From NCBI RefSeq assembly GCF_038096175.1, contig NZ_CP151099.1, forward strand, positions 7,356,001 through 7,420,000: a DNA stretch of 64,000 nt. Direction: 5' to 3'. The notes beneath the pieces were generated by a model, which had not been told where the DNA came from, searched no databases, and saw only the letters and a program-made list of their open reading frames with translations. How positions within the stretch are numbered: the first letter of the stretch is position 1; each line of letters begins with the position of its first letter. The translations under genes were made by a program, and so were the position numbers. This DNA is from Nostoc sp. UHCC 0302. GTDB lineage: Bacteria; Cyanobacteriota; Cyanobacteriia; Cyanobacteriales; Nostocaceae. Below, piece by piece: positions 1-9,017 of this stretch.

Positions 1-1032
1 TCCATCTTTGCCAAATTCGATTTCCTTAAGGAAGTAATAACGAACGGCGTCGCTACCATAGCGCTCAACTAGCGCCACAGGGTCGAGAGTATTACCCTGG
101 CTTTTCCCCATTTTCTGACCATCTTTGGTCAAAAAGCCATGTCCAAATACTCTTTCTGGCAAGGGTAAGCCCGCTGATAACAACATTGCTGGCCAGTAAA
201 CTGCATGGAAGCGGAGGATATCTTTACCAATTAGATGCAAGTTGATTGGCCACCATTTAGTTAAAGCATTTTCTAATGTTGGTTCGTCATCTGGTTCTAA
301 TAATGCAGTTACATAACCTAGTAATGCATCAAACCAAACATAAAGGGTGTGCTTCGGATCAACTGGTACTGGAAAACCCCAGTCTAGATTTACTCGCGAA
401 ATAGAAAAGTCTTGTAATCCCTGACTTACAAAGCTAATGACTTCATTTCGTCGACTCTCTGGCTGAATAAAATCCGGTTGAGACTCATAAAGAGCTTCCA
501 GTTTTGTTTGATATTTTGATAAGCGAAAGAAGTAGTTTTGCTCGTCTCGCCACTCGACTTCCTTATTAGTATGAATTGGGCAACGCTGTCCTTCTAGAAG
601 TTCCCGTTCTTCTTTAAATTCTTCACAGGATACGCAGTACCAGCCTTTCTGTTGTCCTTGATAGATGTCACCAACTTCCCACACTCGCCCAAAAAATTCT
701 TTAACGATCGCTTCATGACGAGTTGCTGTAGTCCGACTAAAGCGATCGTATTGAATGTTCAGCAATTGCCACAAACTAACGAAGCTAGGCACAACTTCAT
801 CACAAAATTCTTGTGGTTTTTTTCCTAAATTCTCTGCCGAACGCTGAATTTTTTGGCCATGTTCATCTGTACCAGTAATAAGTAATACTTGATGTCCTAG
901 TAGTCTTTTAAACCGTGCTACTACATCGGCTGCCATTGTTGTATAAGCACTGCCTATATGAGGGACATCGTTTACATAATATAACGGTGTTGTCAGCGCA
1001 AATGTCTTTTCTGTTTTATCCACTAGATCCAT
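1..1032 (-). CDS. metG: Methionyl-tRNA synthetase (3' part outside window)
   Basis: This class I aminoacyl-tRNA synthetase charges tRNA-Met with methionine in the cytoplasm. The frame is open from an ATG at 1032 to the window edge, giving 344 residues, so the C-terminal part lies outside. The HIGH-type signature reads HIGS at residues 25-28 and the KMSKS-type loop reads KMGKS near residue 305. Between them is a zinc-knuckle-like insert with CVSC followed by CPIH, where the last ligand is His rather than Cys. The Rossmann-fold motifs leave little doubt about identity. The upstream neighbour is divergent, so the gene has its own promoter in the 1033-1658 gap. Confidence 0.96.
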   Translation of the reverse strand, partial: MDLVDKTEKTFALTTPLYYVNDVPHIGSAYTTMAADVVARFKRLLGHQVLLITGTDEHGQKIQRSAENLGKKPQEFCDEVVPSFVSLWQLLNIQYDRFSRTTATRHEAIVKEFFGRVWEVGDIYQGQQKGWYCVSCEEFKEERELLEGQRCPIHTNKEVEWRDEQNYFFRLSKYQTKLEALYESQPDFIQPESRRNEVISFVSQGLQDFSISRVNLDWGFPVPVDPKHTLYVWFDALLGYVTALLEPDDEPTLENALTKWWPINLHLIGKDILRFHAVYWPAMLLSAGLPLPERVFGHGFLTKDGQKMGKSQGNTLDPVALVERYGSDAVRYYFLKEIEFGKDG

Positions 1033-1658
1033 ACAGAATAAAAAACAACTTATTAAAAGGTTTTATATCTTACTTTTATCTTAAAAACCACGCAATTATA
1101 TAACATTACTACCTTTTTTTCAAATATCATCTTAATATTAGCAAATTTCTCAAGTCAAAAATTGTTTTGTGAGATGTACAAATCTTGCTAATTTCTGCTA
1201 AAAGAAGGCAAAATGAGAAGTTGAAAGGAATCAATACACCTTTCAATTGTTCTACGTTCGCCGGAGAAGTTTTTGTTGACATAGCGTCTTCGCTAGGAGA
1301 AGAGTAGCTTTGATCAGAGGGTAGGCTATCAAATTTTTAATTCATAGGGGGCTTGAACCCTTAATGATGTTTTGCAAAAAGTTTTACCTTTAAAATTCAA
1401 TTTTTTTGGAGAATTAGAGGCTTTTAACCACATTCCACTGCCAGCGGTCAAAAGCCGGAAATTAACTATTAATAGTATTTTTTAATGCTTTTTGTTACAT
1501 ACTGTTGTGACCATAAACACATAACTCTGTAGCTTAAAAATTCCATTTGCTTTGAAAATCAGACATTTCTATCTTAAGACGGTCATGGCGGTAGTAAAGA
1601 AATGTAAAAATTAAATGAAGATAAACTGCGATATTTACCAGAGATATATTGATTAGCT
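1033..1658. other. Intergenic region, no gene seen
   Basis: This AT-rich gap lies between the divergent metG and acyltransferase genes and should hold both promoters. No RNA gene or long ORF is visible. Around 1275-1311 there is a piece resembling the GC-richer dispersed repeats found elsewhere in the window (AGCGTCTTCGCTAGGAGAAG). Confidence 0.6.
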
Positions 1659-2384
1659 ATGAGTCTAAATAGCCCCCTGGAGATTTCTCGCGCTTTCCTG
1701 GCGGCGCTCTCAACGCAAATGTTTCGCTACTATGAGGATCGCATTCCCCAGGATGCAAGTGTGCTGGTAGTCAGCAATCACCGCAGTTTCATGGATGCGC
1801 TAATTTTAATGGGGGCCCTGTCGAGTCCAATTCGCTTTGCTTGCCATCACTACATGGGACAAGTACCAATAATGCGGGAGATTGTCACCGGACAATTAGG
1901 GTGTTTTCCTTTAGAGGGAACCCAAAACCGCCAGCAAAGCTTTTTTGTACAGTCACAGGTGCTGTTGCAATCTAAGCAGATGGTAGGAGTATTCCCAGAG
2001 GGAACTGAACCAATGGTGAAATTTACTCAACCAAACGCAGTGGGTGAATTTCAGAGAGGTTTTGCCCATTTGGCATTACGAGCTGATGTCCAGGATTTAG
2101 CAATTTTACCGATCGCGATCGCCTCATTAGAGGAAGTCAACACTTCTGGGTTTCCATTACGGCTTTTGAGTTTATTTGACCCTTCAGAACCTTTATTTAA
2201 TCAACCTGGTTGGCATCCCCTAGTAGTTTATCGTCGAGTCGCCGTACTAATCGGTCGCCCTCTTTGGATTACGCCCCAACATCAAAAACAATATCATGGG
2301 AAACAAGCTAGAACTGTTGTGGCTGAACTAACAGAACATTGTCACAGCGAAATTAGTGGCTTACTGCGTCAAGGTTGCTATTAA
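1659..2384 (+). CDS. Lysophospholipid acyltransferase-family protein (PlsC/LPLAT domain)
   Basis: A 241-residue protein with the two hallmark acyltransferase blocks: the catalytic HX4D motif (His41 to Asp46, in NHRSFMD) and the substrate-binding block VFPEGT at 111-116. Such enzymes move an acyl group from acyl-ACP or acyl-CoA to a hydroxyl acceptor. It is followed after 78 bp by an alpha/beta hydrolase on the same strand. In plants, phytyl ester synthase/ELT proteins fuse a hydrolase and an LPLAT domain, so the pair may act in phytol or plastoquinol ester (neutral lipid) metabolism. That role is inference. A second, more canonical PlsC lies at 11570-12208 beside plsX, so this copy is probably not the housekeeping enzyme. 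Confidence 0.85.
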   Translation: MSLNSPLEISRAFLAALSTQMFRYYEDRIPQDASVLVVSNHRSFMDALILMGALSSPIRFACHHYMGQVPIMREIVTGQLGCFPLEGTQNRQQSFFVQSQVLLQSKQMVGVFPEGTEPMVKFTQPNAVGEFQRGFAHLALRADVQDLAILPIAIASLEEVNTSGFPLRLLSLFDPSEPLFNQPGWHPLVVYRRVAVLIGRPLWITPQHQKQYHGKQARTVVAELTEHCHSEISGLLRQGCY

Positions 2385-2462
2385 GTCAAAAGCTAACATT
2401 CCTAAAGATTTTCTACTATGGACTAATGGCTACTGACTACTTAATTTAATGACTAATGAGTA

Positions 2463-3290
2463 ATGACTATCACAGAAGTTGAGCTAAAGCCTTGTTTCCT
2501 CACTCCTAAACGAGTACAACCAAACTATCCACTGTTTGTATATTTGCCAGGAATGGATGGAACAGGTCAACTGTTGCGATCGCAAACCGCTGGATTAGAA
2601 ATTGGTTTTGATGTCCGCTGCTTAGCAATACCACGTCAAGACCTCACAAACTGGGACGTGCTAACCCGGAATGTAGTGGGCTTGATTTATGCAGAATTAG
2701 AAAAAAACTCCCAGAGGGTAGTTTATTTGTGTGGTGAGTCATTTGGCGGATGTTTGGCAATGAAAGTGGCGATCCAAGCGCCACAGCTATTTAAACGCAT
2801 CATCCTGATAAACCCAGCTTCTGCCTTTCATCTTCGCCCTTGGTTAGATTTGGCATCTCAACTTACTTCATTAGTGCCAGAAAGCCTTTATGATGTAGGC
2901 GCATTGGGATTGTTGCCGTTTCTGGCATCTTTACAACGCATTAGTAGAAGCGATCGCCATGAACTGTTGAAAACTATGCGTTATGTACCTTCAGAAACCG
3001 TTCGCTGGCGATTGTCTTTACTCAGGCAGTTTCGTGTTGATGAAGAGCAGTTACGTCGTTTAACTCAACCACTATTACTCATTGCTGGCGCTAGCGATTG
3101 CCTTTTGCCTTCTGTAACTGAAGTCAGGCGTTTAGCCAATATCTTACCCAATGCCAAGGTGGTAATACTGCCCCAAAGTGGACACGCCTGCTTGCTGGAG
3201 AAAGATATTTATCTGTATAAAATTCTTCAAGCTAACAACTTTTTAGAAAGTAAAGCAGATATGGCTAAGGAAGTAGAGGTGAGAGGATAG
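2463..3290 (+). CDS. Alpha/beta hydrolase (ELT/phytyl-ester-synthase-like half)
   Basis: A 275-residue alpha/beta-fold hydrolase. The nucleophile elbow is GESFGG (Ser93), the acid is probably Asp212 in AGASDCLLP, and the catalytic His is His241 in QSGHACLLEKD. An oxyanion-hole-like stretch YLPGMDGTG is at 28-35. No signal peptide or membrane segment is seen, so it is probably cytoplasmic or membrane-associated. It lies 78 bp downstream of an LPLAT-domain gene, and the two together reproduce the two halves of plant ELT/phytyl ester synthases. The ATG start sits in a run of ATGA-type repeats (ATGACTAATGAGTAATGAC), so there is no clear ribosome-binding site. The substrate cannot be read from sequence. 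Confidence 0.8.
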   Translation: MTITEVELKPCFLTPKRVQPNYPLFVYLPGMDGTGQLLRSQTAGLEIGFDVRCLAIPRQDLTNWDVLTRNVVGLIYAELEKNSQRVVYLCGESFGGCLAMKVAIQAPQLFKRIILINPASAFHLRPWLDLASQLTSLVPESLYDVGALGLLPFLASLQRISRSDRHELLKTMRYVPSETVRWRLSLLRQFRVDEEQLRRLTQPLLLIAGASDCLLPSVTEVRRLANILPNAKVVILPQSGHACLLEKDIYLYKILQANNFLESKADMAKEVEVRG

Positions 3291-3603
3291 AACGGATAAA
3301 ACTTTCTCTAAAACATATTGAAATATCAATTATTTCTGGAAAATTTAAACTACTGAATTTAAAAAATGCAGAACTTTTTACACATTGAACTTTCGTTGTG
3401 CCTAAGTGGTTCAAGAATAAATTTGTTCAACGAGTAAGAGACACAGACCTAAGTAAAACATTAGACGCTTTAACAAGACAGGGTTTACACAAATACTCAA
3501 GATAATTTAGCTTTACTCTAATTTGTGCTGATAGTAAGATGCCAAGCTCTTCTCACTTTCGTTACAACCTAAAGAGAGAGGCTTTACAGGATGATGTCAA
3601 ACA
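3291..3603. other. Intergenic region, no gene seen
   Basis: 313 bp between the hydrolase and the EcsC-like gene. It has no open frame of note and no hairpin that I could support as a terminator. An AG-rich stretch near 3573-3582 (AAAGAGAGAGG) lies about 20 bp before the next start. Confidence 0.5.
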
Positions 3604-4758
3604 ATGGCAGACAAACCCCAACAACAAATAGAGGTGGATGAAAAAGTTAATTCACCCATTCAAACTTCAGAAGTAGAGAAGCAACCGTCTGTATTAGAGT
3701 TTTTAGCTGAAGCTGGCAAAACAGTTGTAGATACAGCAGTTGGGGTAGGAGCAACGGCGGCGAAACAAACACAGAAGTTAATTGAGCAAACAACTCAAAC
3801 TACTGGCAAAGTAGTAGATCGCCTAAGCGAGAATTGGCTAATTCGTAAACTATCTGGAGTGGTAAATTTGAATTGGCTGATTGGTGCTACTGATGTTGTT
3901 AATTTGGAAAAAGCAGAACTTGCGGTAAGTAAATTAAAGCAAGAGCATCCTGAAGAATCACCGAGTCAGATTGCCCACCGGATCATGGTGGAAAAAGCAA
4001 CTAAAGCAGGCGGGATTGGTTTAGCAACTAGTATTTTGCCAGGAATAGCAGTAGCTTTGTTGGCAATTGATTTAGCTGCAACTACAGAATTGCAATCAGA
4101 AATGGTTTATCAGATTGCATCTGCCTATGGCTTAGATTTAAAAGACCCTGCTCGTAAAGGTGAAGTATTGGGAATTTTTGGTTTAGCGTTAGGTGGGGGT
4201 CGTCTTTTGAAAGCAGCAGGATTAGGCTTATTACGAAATGTGCCTTTTGCTGGTGCTGCGATCGCAGCTAGTTCAAACGCAACCATGATCTACTCATTAG
4301 GCTATGCTGCTTGCCGATTCTATGAAGCTAAACTAGATGAATCGACTTCGCTGAACTCTCCTGAAACACTGGCAAATTTAAAAGCAGAGAGTGAAAAGTA
4401 TCTAGAAAAAGCGATCGCTCAAGAAGCAGTCATGGATCAAATACTAGTTCACATGATCCTGGCTAGCAATCCAGAGAAGACTTGGCAAGAGATTTTACCA
4501 GAGTTGCAAGCTCTAAACCTCAGTCCTCAATCCTTGGATGCCATTGCTAAAAATATTAAATCACCCCAACCTTTAGATACACTGCTGAATCAACTAAACC
4601 GTGATTTTGCTATACCACTGTTGGCTCAGTGTTACAAAATTGCCCAACTAGATAGACAGACTAACCCAGTTGAAGATCGGATAATAGCAGCTATCTCCAG
4701 TAAATTCAACATTGACACAGCTGCAATTGAATCATTAGTTATAGAGCATAGGGCATAG
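3604..4758 (+). CDS. EcsC-family-like protein
   Basis: A 384-residue protein with a charged N-terminus. A central region (about residues 110-250) contains hydrophobic, Gly/Ala-rich segments around GIGLATSILPGIAVALLAI and LLRNVPFAGAAIAA. The phrase IASAYGLDLKDPARKGEVLG resembles the EcsC family, whose biochemical role is poorly known. The C-terminal 130 residues look helical and soluble. It stands alone with gaps of 313 bp upstream and 272 bp downstream. The family call rests on recalled motif similarity and is moderately sure; no function is claimed. Confidence 0.6.
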   Translation: MADKPQQQIEVDEKVNSPIQTSEVEKQPSVLEFLAEAGKTVVDTAVGVGATAAKQTQKLIEQTTQTTGKVVDRLSENWLIRKLSGVVNLNWLIGATDVVNLEKAELAVSKLKQEHPEESPSQIAHRIMVEKATKAGGIGLATSILPGIAVALLAIDLAATTELQSEMVYQIASAYGLDLKDPARKGEVLGIFGLALGGGRLLKAAGLGLLRNVPFAGAAIAASSNATMIYSLGYAACRFYEAKLDESTSLNSPETLANLKAESEKYLEKAIAQEAVMDQILVHMILASNPEKTWQEILPELQALNLSPQSLDAIAKNIKSPQPLDTLLNQLNRDFAIPLLAQCYKIAQLDRQTNPVEDRIIAAISSKFNIDTAAIESLVIEHRA

Positions 4759-5030
4759 GGGAGCCACTGTGTTGGATGGGTTCCCCGACTTGTTCGCCTT
4801 AGCGCATTTAAGAGAACTGACGCACCGTGAGGAAATTACGTCATTGCGTTCGCCTTGGCGTCGCAGACAAGCAATCTCCAACCTTGGTTTTGCGTCGAGA
4901 GTGCGTAACTCCTGATTTAGTTGTTCTTCCCCACTCCTCTATTTCCCTACCCTTCCGTTTTTACTTCGTCATCAAAAAAGAAATTTAAGCAATACTGGTA
5001 CAAGAACGAATACTTACACAAAATCCCAAA

Positions 5031-6518
5031 ATGGCAATTCAACCTAGTGATAAGCCTTTGCTAGAGTGGGCAGGCGACAGTTTGGCAATTGGATTATTTG
5101 AAGATGCAGTAGAACTGACTGGTGAACTGGCAACTTTAAATGAGAAACTTGGCGGAATTTTAAAAGAACTGATAGCCGAAGAGGAATTTACAGCGAAAGC
5201 CAGCAGCACTATCTTCACGCGTCTGAGTGCTGGCAGTCCAGTTCGTAAAGTGATTTTTGTAGGTTTGGGCAAACCTGAAGCGCTAAAACAAGATACCTTG
5301 CGACGTGCTGCTGCTGCTGTAGCCAAGGTAGCAAAAAAGCAAAAAAGCAAAACTTTAGGGTTTAGTTTTCCTTTGTGGAACAACGATCCAGCTGCAACTG
5401 CTCAAGCGATCGCAGAAGGTACACAACTAGCCCTTTACCAAGACACTCGCTTTAAGTCAGAACCAGAAGATAAAGGGCCACAAATCGAATCCATAGATTT
5501 ACTGGGATTCAGTGGGCAAGAAGAAGCTATCAACCGTGCTAATCAAATTGTCTCAGGAGTAATTTTGGCACGGCAGTTGGTAGCAGCACCAGCAAATGCA
5601 GTCACCCCAATTACTTTGGCAGACACGGCAAAAGCGATCGCTAACGATCACGGTTTACAAGTAGAAATTCTGGAACGAGAAGACTGTGAAAAGTTAGGTA
5701 TGGGTGCGTTTTTGGGAGTTGCCCAAGCTTCTGACTTGCCACCTAAATTTATCCACCTAATTTACAAACCAGAAGGTACACCCAAACGGAAACTAGCAAT
5801 TATTGGTAAAGGATTAACCTTTGATTCTGGTGGACTCAACATTAAAGGTGCTGGTAGCGGCATCGAAACCATGAAAATTGATATGGGTGGTGCAGCTGCT
5901 ACTTTAGGTGCAGCAAAAGCAATTGCTCAGTTAAAACCAGAAGTTGAAGTACACTTTATCTCAGCCGCAACTGAAAACATGATTAGCGGTCACGCTATGC
6001 ACCCAGGAGATGTCCTGATAGCATCTAACGGTAAAACAATCGAAGTTAATAATACTGATGCTGAAGGACGTTTGACCCTTGCAGATGCTTTGGTGTATGC
6101 AGACAAATTGGGAGTGGATGCGATCGTTGATTTAGCCACCTTAACTGGTGCTAACGTCATAGCTTTAGGTGATGACATTGCTGGTTTATTTACCCCTAAT
6201 GATGCTGTAGCCTCCGAACTGGAAAAAGCTGCGGAAACATCAGGAGAAAAGATTTGGCGAATGCCAATGGAAGAAAAATATTTTGAAGGGCTAAAATCTG
6301 GTATTGCCGACATGAAGAACACAGGGCCGCGTCCGGGTGGTGCTATTACCGCAGCCCTCTTCCTCAAGCAGTTCGTCAAAGATACTGCTTGGGCGCATCT
6401 AGACATTGCTGGCCCAGTGTGGGCAGATAAAGAAAATGGCTACAACGGCCCAGGCGCAACCGGCTACGGTGTTCGGACACTCGTGAACTGGGTACTGGGG
6501 ACTGGGGAGAATAATTAA
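5031..6518 (+). CDS. pepA: Leucyl aminopeptidase (M17 family)
   Basis: A 495-residue cytosolic aminopeptidase that removes N-terminal residues from peptides using two metal ions; it normally forms a hexamer. The M17 signature NTDAEGRL is near residues 341-348. The Lys/Asp metal-binding stretch [11 protein letters not shown] lies around residue 265. Length is normal for the family. The last residues (WVLGTGENN) are written in an ACTGGGG-type tandem repeat, so the repeat may have replaced or extended the natural C-terminus. A perfect 46-nt palindrome follows 19 bp after the stop and probably ends the transcript. Confidence 0.96.
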   Translation: MAIQPSDKPLLEWAGDSLAIGLFEDAVELTGELATLNEKLGGILKELIAEEEFTAKASSTIFTRLSAGSPVRKVIFVGLGKPEALKQDTLRRAAAAVAKVAKKQKSKTLGFSFPLWNNDPAATAQAIAEGTQLALYQDTRFKSEPEDKGPQIESIDLLGFSGQEEAINRANQIVSGVILARQLVAAPANAVTPITLADTAKAIANDHGLQVEILEREDCEKLGMGAFLGVAQASDLPPKFIHLIYKPEGTPKRKLAIIGKGLTFDSGGLNIKGAGSGIETMKIDMGGAAATLGAAKAIAQLKPEVEVHFISAATENMISGHAMHPGDVLIASNGKTIEVNNTDAEGRLTLADALVYADKLGVDAIVDLATLTGANVIALGDDIAGLFTPNDAVASELEKAAETSGEKIWRMPMEEKYFEGLKSGIADMKNTGPRPGGAITAALFLKQFVKDTAWAHLDIAGPVWADKENGYNGPGATGYGVRTLVNWVLGTGENN

Positions 6519-6537
6519 TGAGTTTAACTCTTAACTC

Positions 6538-6583
6538 CTAACTTCTGTAGAGACGCGATTAATCGCGTCTCTACAGAAGTTAG
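6538..6583. repeat. Perfect 46-nt palindromic repeat after pepA
   Basis: Two 23-nt arms are exact inverse complements with no loop spacer; the core is GTAGAGACGCGATT followed by its complement. It belongs to a family of GTAGAGACGCG-type palindromes with degenerate members at 26769-26828 and, less clearly, 9949-9974, 11083-11114 and 47841-47871. It may serve as a transcription stop for pepA, but no T-run follows, so this is inference. Confidence 0.85.
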
Positions 6584-6746
6584 CAACCCCAATGCCCCAT
6601 GCCCAATCCCCAAATTTGTGCTATCTTGGGCTTGCCGCGAAATTTCTGTTGTCGTAGTAACAGAAATCAATATAGTAGCGAGAAATTTGCGCTTTTTGAG
6701 CAAAGCCATCTGGTAAAATTTGTAAGGTTTCTAAAAGCTTTGAGCA

Positions 6747-7769
6747 ATGGGATCGACTCGTGTACGGATCGCAATTGACGCAATGGGAGGGGATCACGCA
6801 CCCGGTGAAATCGTTGCTGGCGCAATGCGAGCAAGGGAAGAACTGGGTGTAGATATACTTTTGGTGGGTGATCCTCACAAAATTGAAGCTGCTTTGCCGC
6901 CAAAAACAAATATGGCGCAGGTGGAGATCGTTCCTGCTGAGGATGCGATCGCGATGGACGAGGAGCCTTTAAACGCCATTAGACGCAAACCCAAGGCTTC
7001 TATTAACGTGGCGATGGATTTGGTCAAGCAACAGCGAGCAGATGCTGTCTTCTCTGCCGGACACTCTGGAGCAGCAATGGCAGCAGCTTTGCTCCGCTTA
7101 GGACGATTGCCAGGAATTGACCGTCCAGCAATTGGAGCAGTTTTTCCCACAATCATAGCGGGTAAGCCAGTGCTGATACTTGATGTCGGTGCTAATGTAG
7201 ACTGTCGTCCGAAATTTTTAGATCAGTTTGCTGTATTAGGGTCAGCTTATAGCCAGTATGTTTTAGGTACAGCTGAACCCAAGGTGGGTTTGTTGAATAT
7301 CGGAGAAGAAGACTCAAAGGGCAATGACGCAGCCGTCCGCGCTCACCAAATGCTCCGAGAAAATTCCCAAATTAATTTTATTGGTAATGCCGAAGGGCGG
7401 GATGTGCTTTCCGGTCGCTTTGATGTAATTGTTTGTGATGGTTTTGTGGGAAATGTATTGTTAAAGTTTGCCGAAGCGGTTGGAGAAGTAATTCTGCAAA
7501 TTTTGCGGGAAGAACTACCTCAAGGATTGCACGGTCAAATTGGCACAGCACTCCTCAAACCAAACCTGAAGCGCATTAAGCAGCGAATGGATCACGCAGA
7601 ACACGGTGGTGCGCTGTTGTTAGGCGTCGCCGGAGTCTGTTTGATCGGTCATGGTAGCTCGCAAGCACCTTCGATTTTTAATGCAATTCGTATAGCAAAA
7701 GAAGCTGTAGACAACCAGGTGCTGCAACGAATTCAGTCCCAATATATCTTACAGCGCGAAAGCGGTTAG
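6747..7769 (+). CDS. plsX: Phosphate acyltransferase PlsX
   Basis: A 340-residue enzyme that turns acyl-ACP plus phosphate into acyl-phosphate, the donor for the first acylation of glycerol-3-phosphate. The N-terminal IAIDAMGGDHAPGEI block and the C-terminal EHGGALLLGVAGVCLIGHG block are typical. It is peripheral to the membrane. It heads the plsX-fabH-fabD-plsC group, a standard cyanobacterial order. The ATG is preceded by AAAGCTTTGAGCA, with no strong ribosome-binding site. Confidence 0.96.
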   Translation: MGSTRVRIAIDAMGGDHAPGEIVAGAMRAREELGVDILLVGDPHKIEAALPPKTNMAQVEIVPAEDAIAMDEEPLNAIRRKPKASINVAMDLVKQQRADAVFSAGHSGAAMAAALLRLGRLPGIDRPAIGAVFPTIIAGKPVLILDVGANVDCRPKFLDQFAVLGSAYSQYVLGTAEPKVGLLNIGEEDSKGNDAAVRAHQMLRENSQINFIGNAEGRDVLSGRFDVIVCDGFVGNVLLKFAEAVGEVILQILREELPQGLHGQIGTALLKPNLKRIKQRMDHAEHGGALLLGVAGVCLIGHGSSQAPSIFNAIRIAKEAVDNQVLQRIQSQYILQRESG

Positions 7770-7776
7770 CGAGAGG

Positions 7777-7856
7777 TCATTAGTCGTTTGTCACTTGTCA
7801 TTAGTAAGGACGAAGGACAAAGGACAAATGACAGATGACAAATGACAAAAAGCTGA
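7777..7856. repeat. Heptamer repeat cluster between plsX and fabH
   Basis: Degenerate 7-nt units of the type GTCATTT/GTCACTT run first on one strand and then as their complements (AAATGACAGATGACAAATGAC). The two halves can therefore pair into a long imperfect hairpin. The gap holds no gene. Such short tandem repeats are well known in Nostoc and Anabaena. Confidence 0.75.
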
Positions 7857-7874
7857 TAGCTTGGGAGACTAGGA

Positions 7875-8867
7875 GTGCAAAACTTAGGTGTAGCAATTAC
7901 TGGAAGTGGCTCAGCAGTACCAGCAACTTCCCTTGAGAACCAGAGGCTAACTGAACTTGTTGAAACCTCAGACGAGTGGATTGCCACAAGAACTGGAATT
8001 CGTCAACGGCGATTAGCGCTTCCAGACGAGTCATTGAGTTCATTAGCTACTGCGGCTGCCCATCAAGCGATCGCCGCCGCAGGAATTACAGCAGCTGACT
8101 TGGATTTAATTGTGCTAGCCACATCTACCCCTGACGATTTGTTTGGCAGTGCTTGCCAAGTACAAGCTCAATTGGGAGCTACCCAAGCAGTAGCCTTTGA
8201 TTTGACAGCAGCCTGCTCTGGTTTCGTTTTTGGGCTAGTAACAGCTGCTCAATACATCAAAACAGGAGTATATCAAAATGTACTGTTGATAGGAGCGGAT
8301 ATCCTCTCTCGTTGGGTAGATTGGCAAGATAGGCGCACTTGTGTATTGTTCGGTGATGGTGCAGGGGCAGTAGTATTACAGGCTGCTGTGAGCGATCGCT
8401 TATTAGGATTTGCGCTCAAAAGTGACGGTAGGCAAAATCATCACCTCAATCTTCCCTATGCAGGTTCCTCCAAAGAATTGATACCAGGTATAAAAGTTAC
8501 TAAAGGCAGTTACCAGCCGATTGAAATGAATGGCAAAGAAGTCTACCGCTTTGCTGTTCAACGAGTACCAGAAATTATCGACAAAGCCTTATTTGCAGCT
8601 AACCTCAGTGTTGACGAAATAGATTGGCTAGTATTACATCAAGCCAATCAACGAATTATCGATGCTGTTGCCCAACGCCTAAATATTGCAGAACATAAAG
8701 TTATAAGTAATCTTGCCCAGTATGGCAACACCTCTGCCGCTTCCATCCCCCTAGCTCTAGATGAAGCAGTGCGACAAGGAAAAATAAAACCCAATGACAT
8801 CATTGCTGCATCCGGCTTTGGAGCCGGTCTTACCTGGGGTGCGGCAATTTTTCAATGGGGAAAATAG
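7875..8867 (+). CDS. fabH: 3-oxoacyl-ACP synthase III (KAS III)
   Basis: A 330-residue thiolase-fold enzyme that starts fatty-acid synthesis by condensing acetyl-CoA with malonyl-ACP. The catalytic triad is visible: Cys114 in DLTAACSGF, His255 in LHQANQR and Asn285 in YGNTSAAS. The start is GTG at 7875. A GGGAG at 7862-7866 gives it a ribosome-binding site, and the N-terminus MQNLGVAITGSGSAVP matches the family. It sits between plsX and fabD, separated from both by heptamer repeats. Confidence 0.96.
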   Translation: MQNLGVAITGSGSAVPATSLENQRLTELVETSDEWIATRTGIRQRRLALPDESLSSLATAAAHQAIAAAGITAADLDLIVLATSTPDDLFGSACQVQAQLGATQAVAFDLTAACSGFVFGLVTAAQYIKTGVYQNVLLIGADILSRWVDWQDRRTCVLFGDGAGAVVLQAAVSDRLLGFALKSDGRQNHHLNLPYAGSSKELIPGIKVTKGSYQPIEMNGKEVYRFAVQRVPEIIDKALFAANLSVDEIDWLVLHQANQRIIDAVAQRLNIAEHKVISNLAQYGNTSAASIPLALDEAVRQGKIKPNDIIAASGFGAGLTWGAAIFQWGK

Positions 8868-8871
8868 TATT

Positions 8872-9017
8872 TTGTCATTTGTTATTTGTGCTTTGTCATT
8901 TGTCATTTGTCCTTTGTGAATAACCAAACGACCAATTATTAATGACCAATGCCCAATGACCAATGACCAATGCCCAATGACCAATGCCCAATGACCAATG
9001 ACCACTGACCAATGACT
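8872..9017. repeat. Double heptamer repeat array covering the fabD start
   Basis: Two arrays follow each other. The first (about 8872-8920) is built of TTTGTCA-like units. The second (about 8931-9017) is built of CCAATGA/CCAATGC units. The second array runs through the fabD initiation codon: the last unit CCAATGAC contains the ATG at 9012. Any ribosome-binding site must therefore come from repeat DNA, and none is obvious. Confidence 0.85.

Noticed and set aside
915-1103. 62-codon forward frame overlapping the metG 5' end
   Set aside because: It is antisense to the conserved MetRS N-terminus (HIGS region) and has no ribosome-binding site or recognisable sequence.
5990-6406. 138-codon reverse frame within pepA, and similar long reverse frames within mutS2 and dnaK
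   Set aside because: They are antisense shadows of strongly conserved proteins with no independent evidence.
8872-9017. CRISPR array
   Set aside because: The units are 7 bp without spacers, and no cas genes are present. The 84-bp units near dnaN are directly adjacent without variable spacers.
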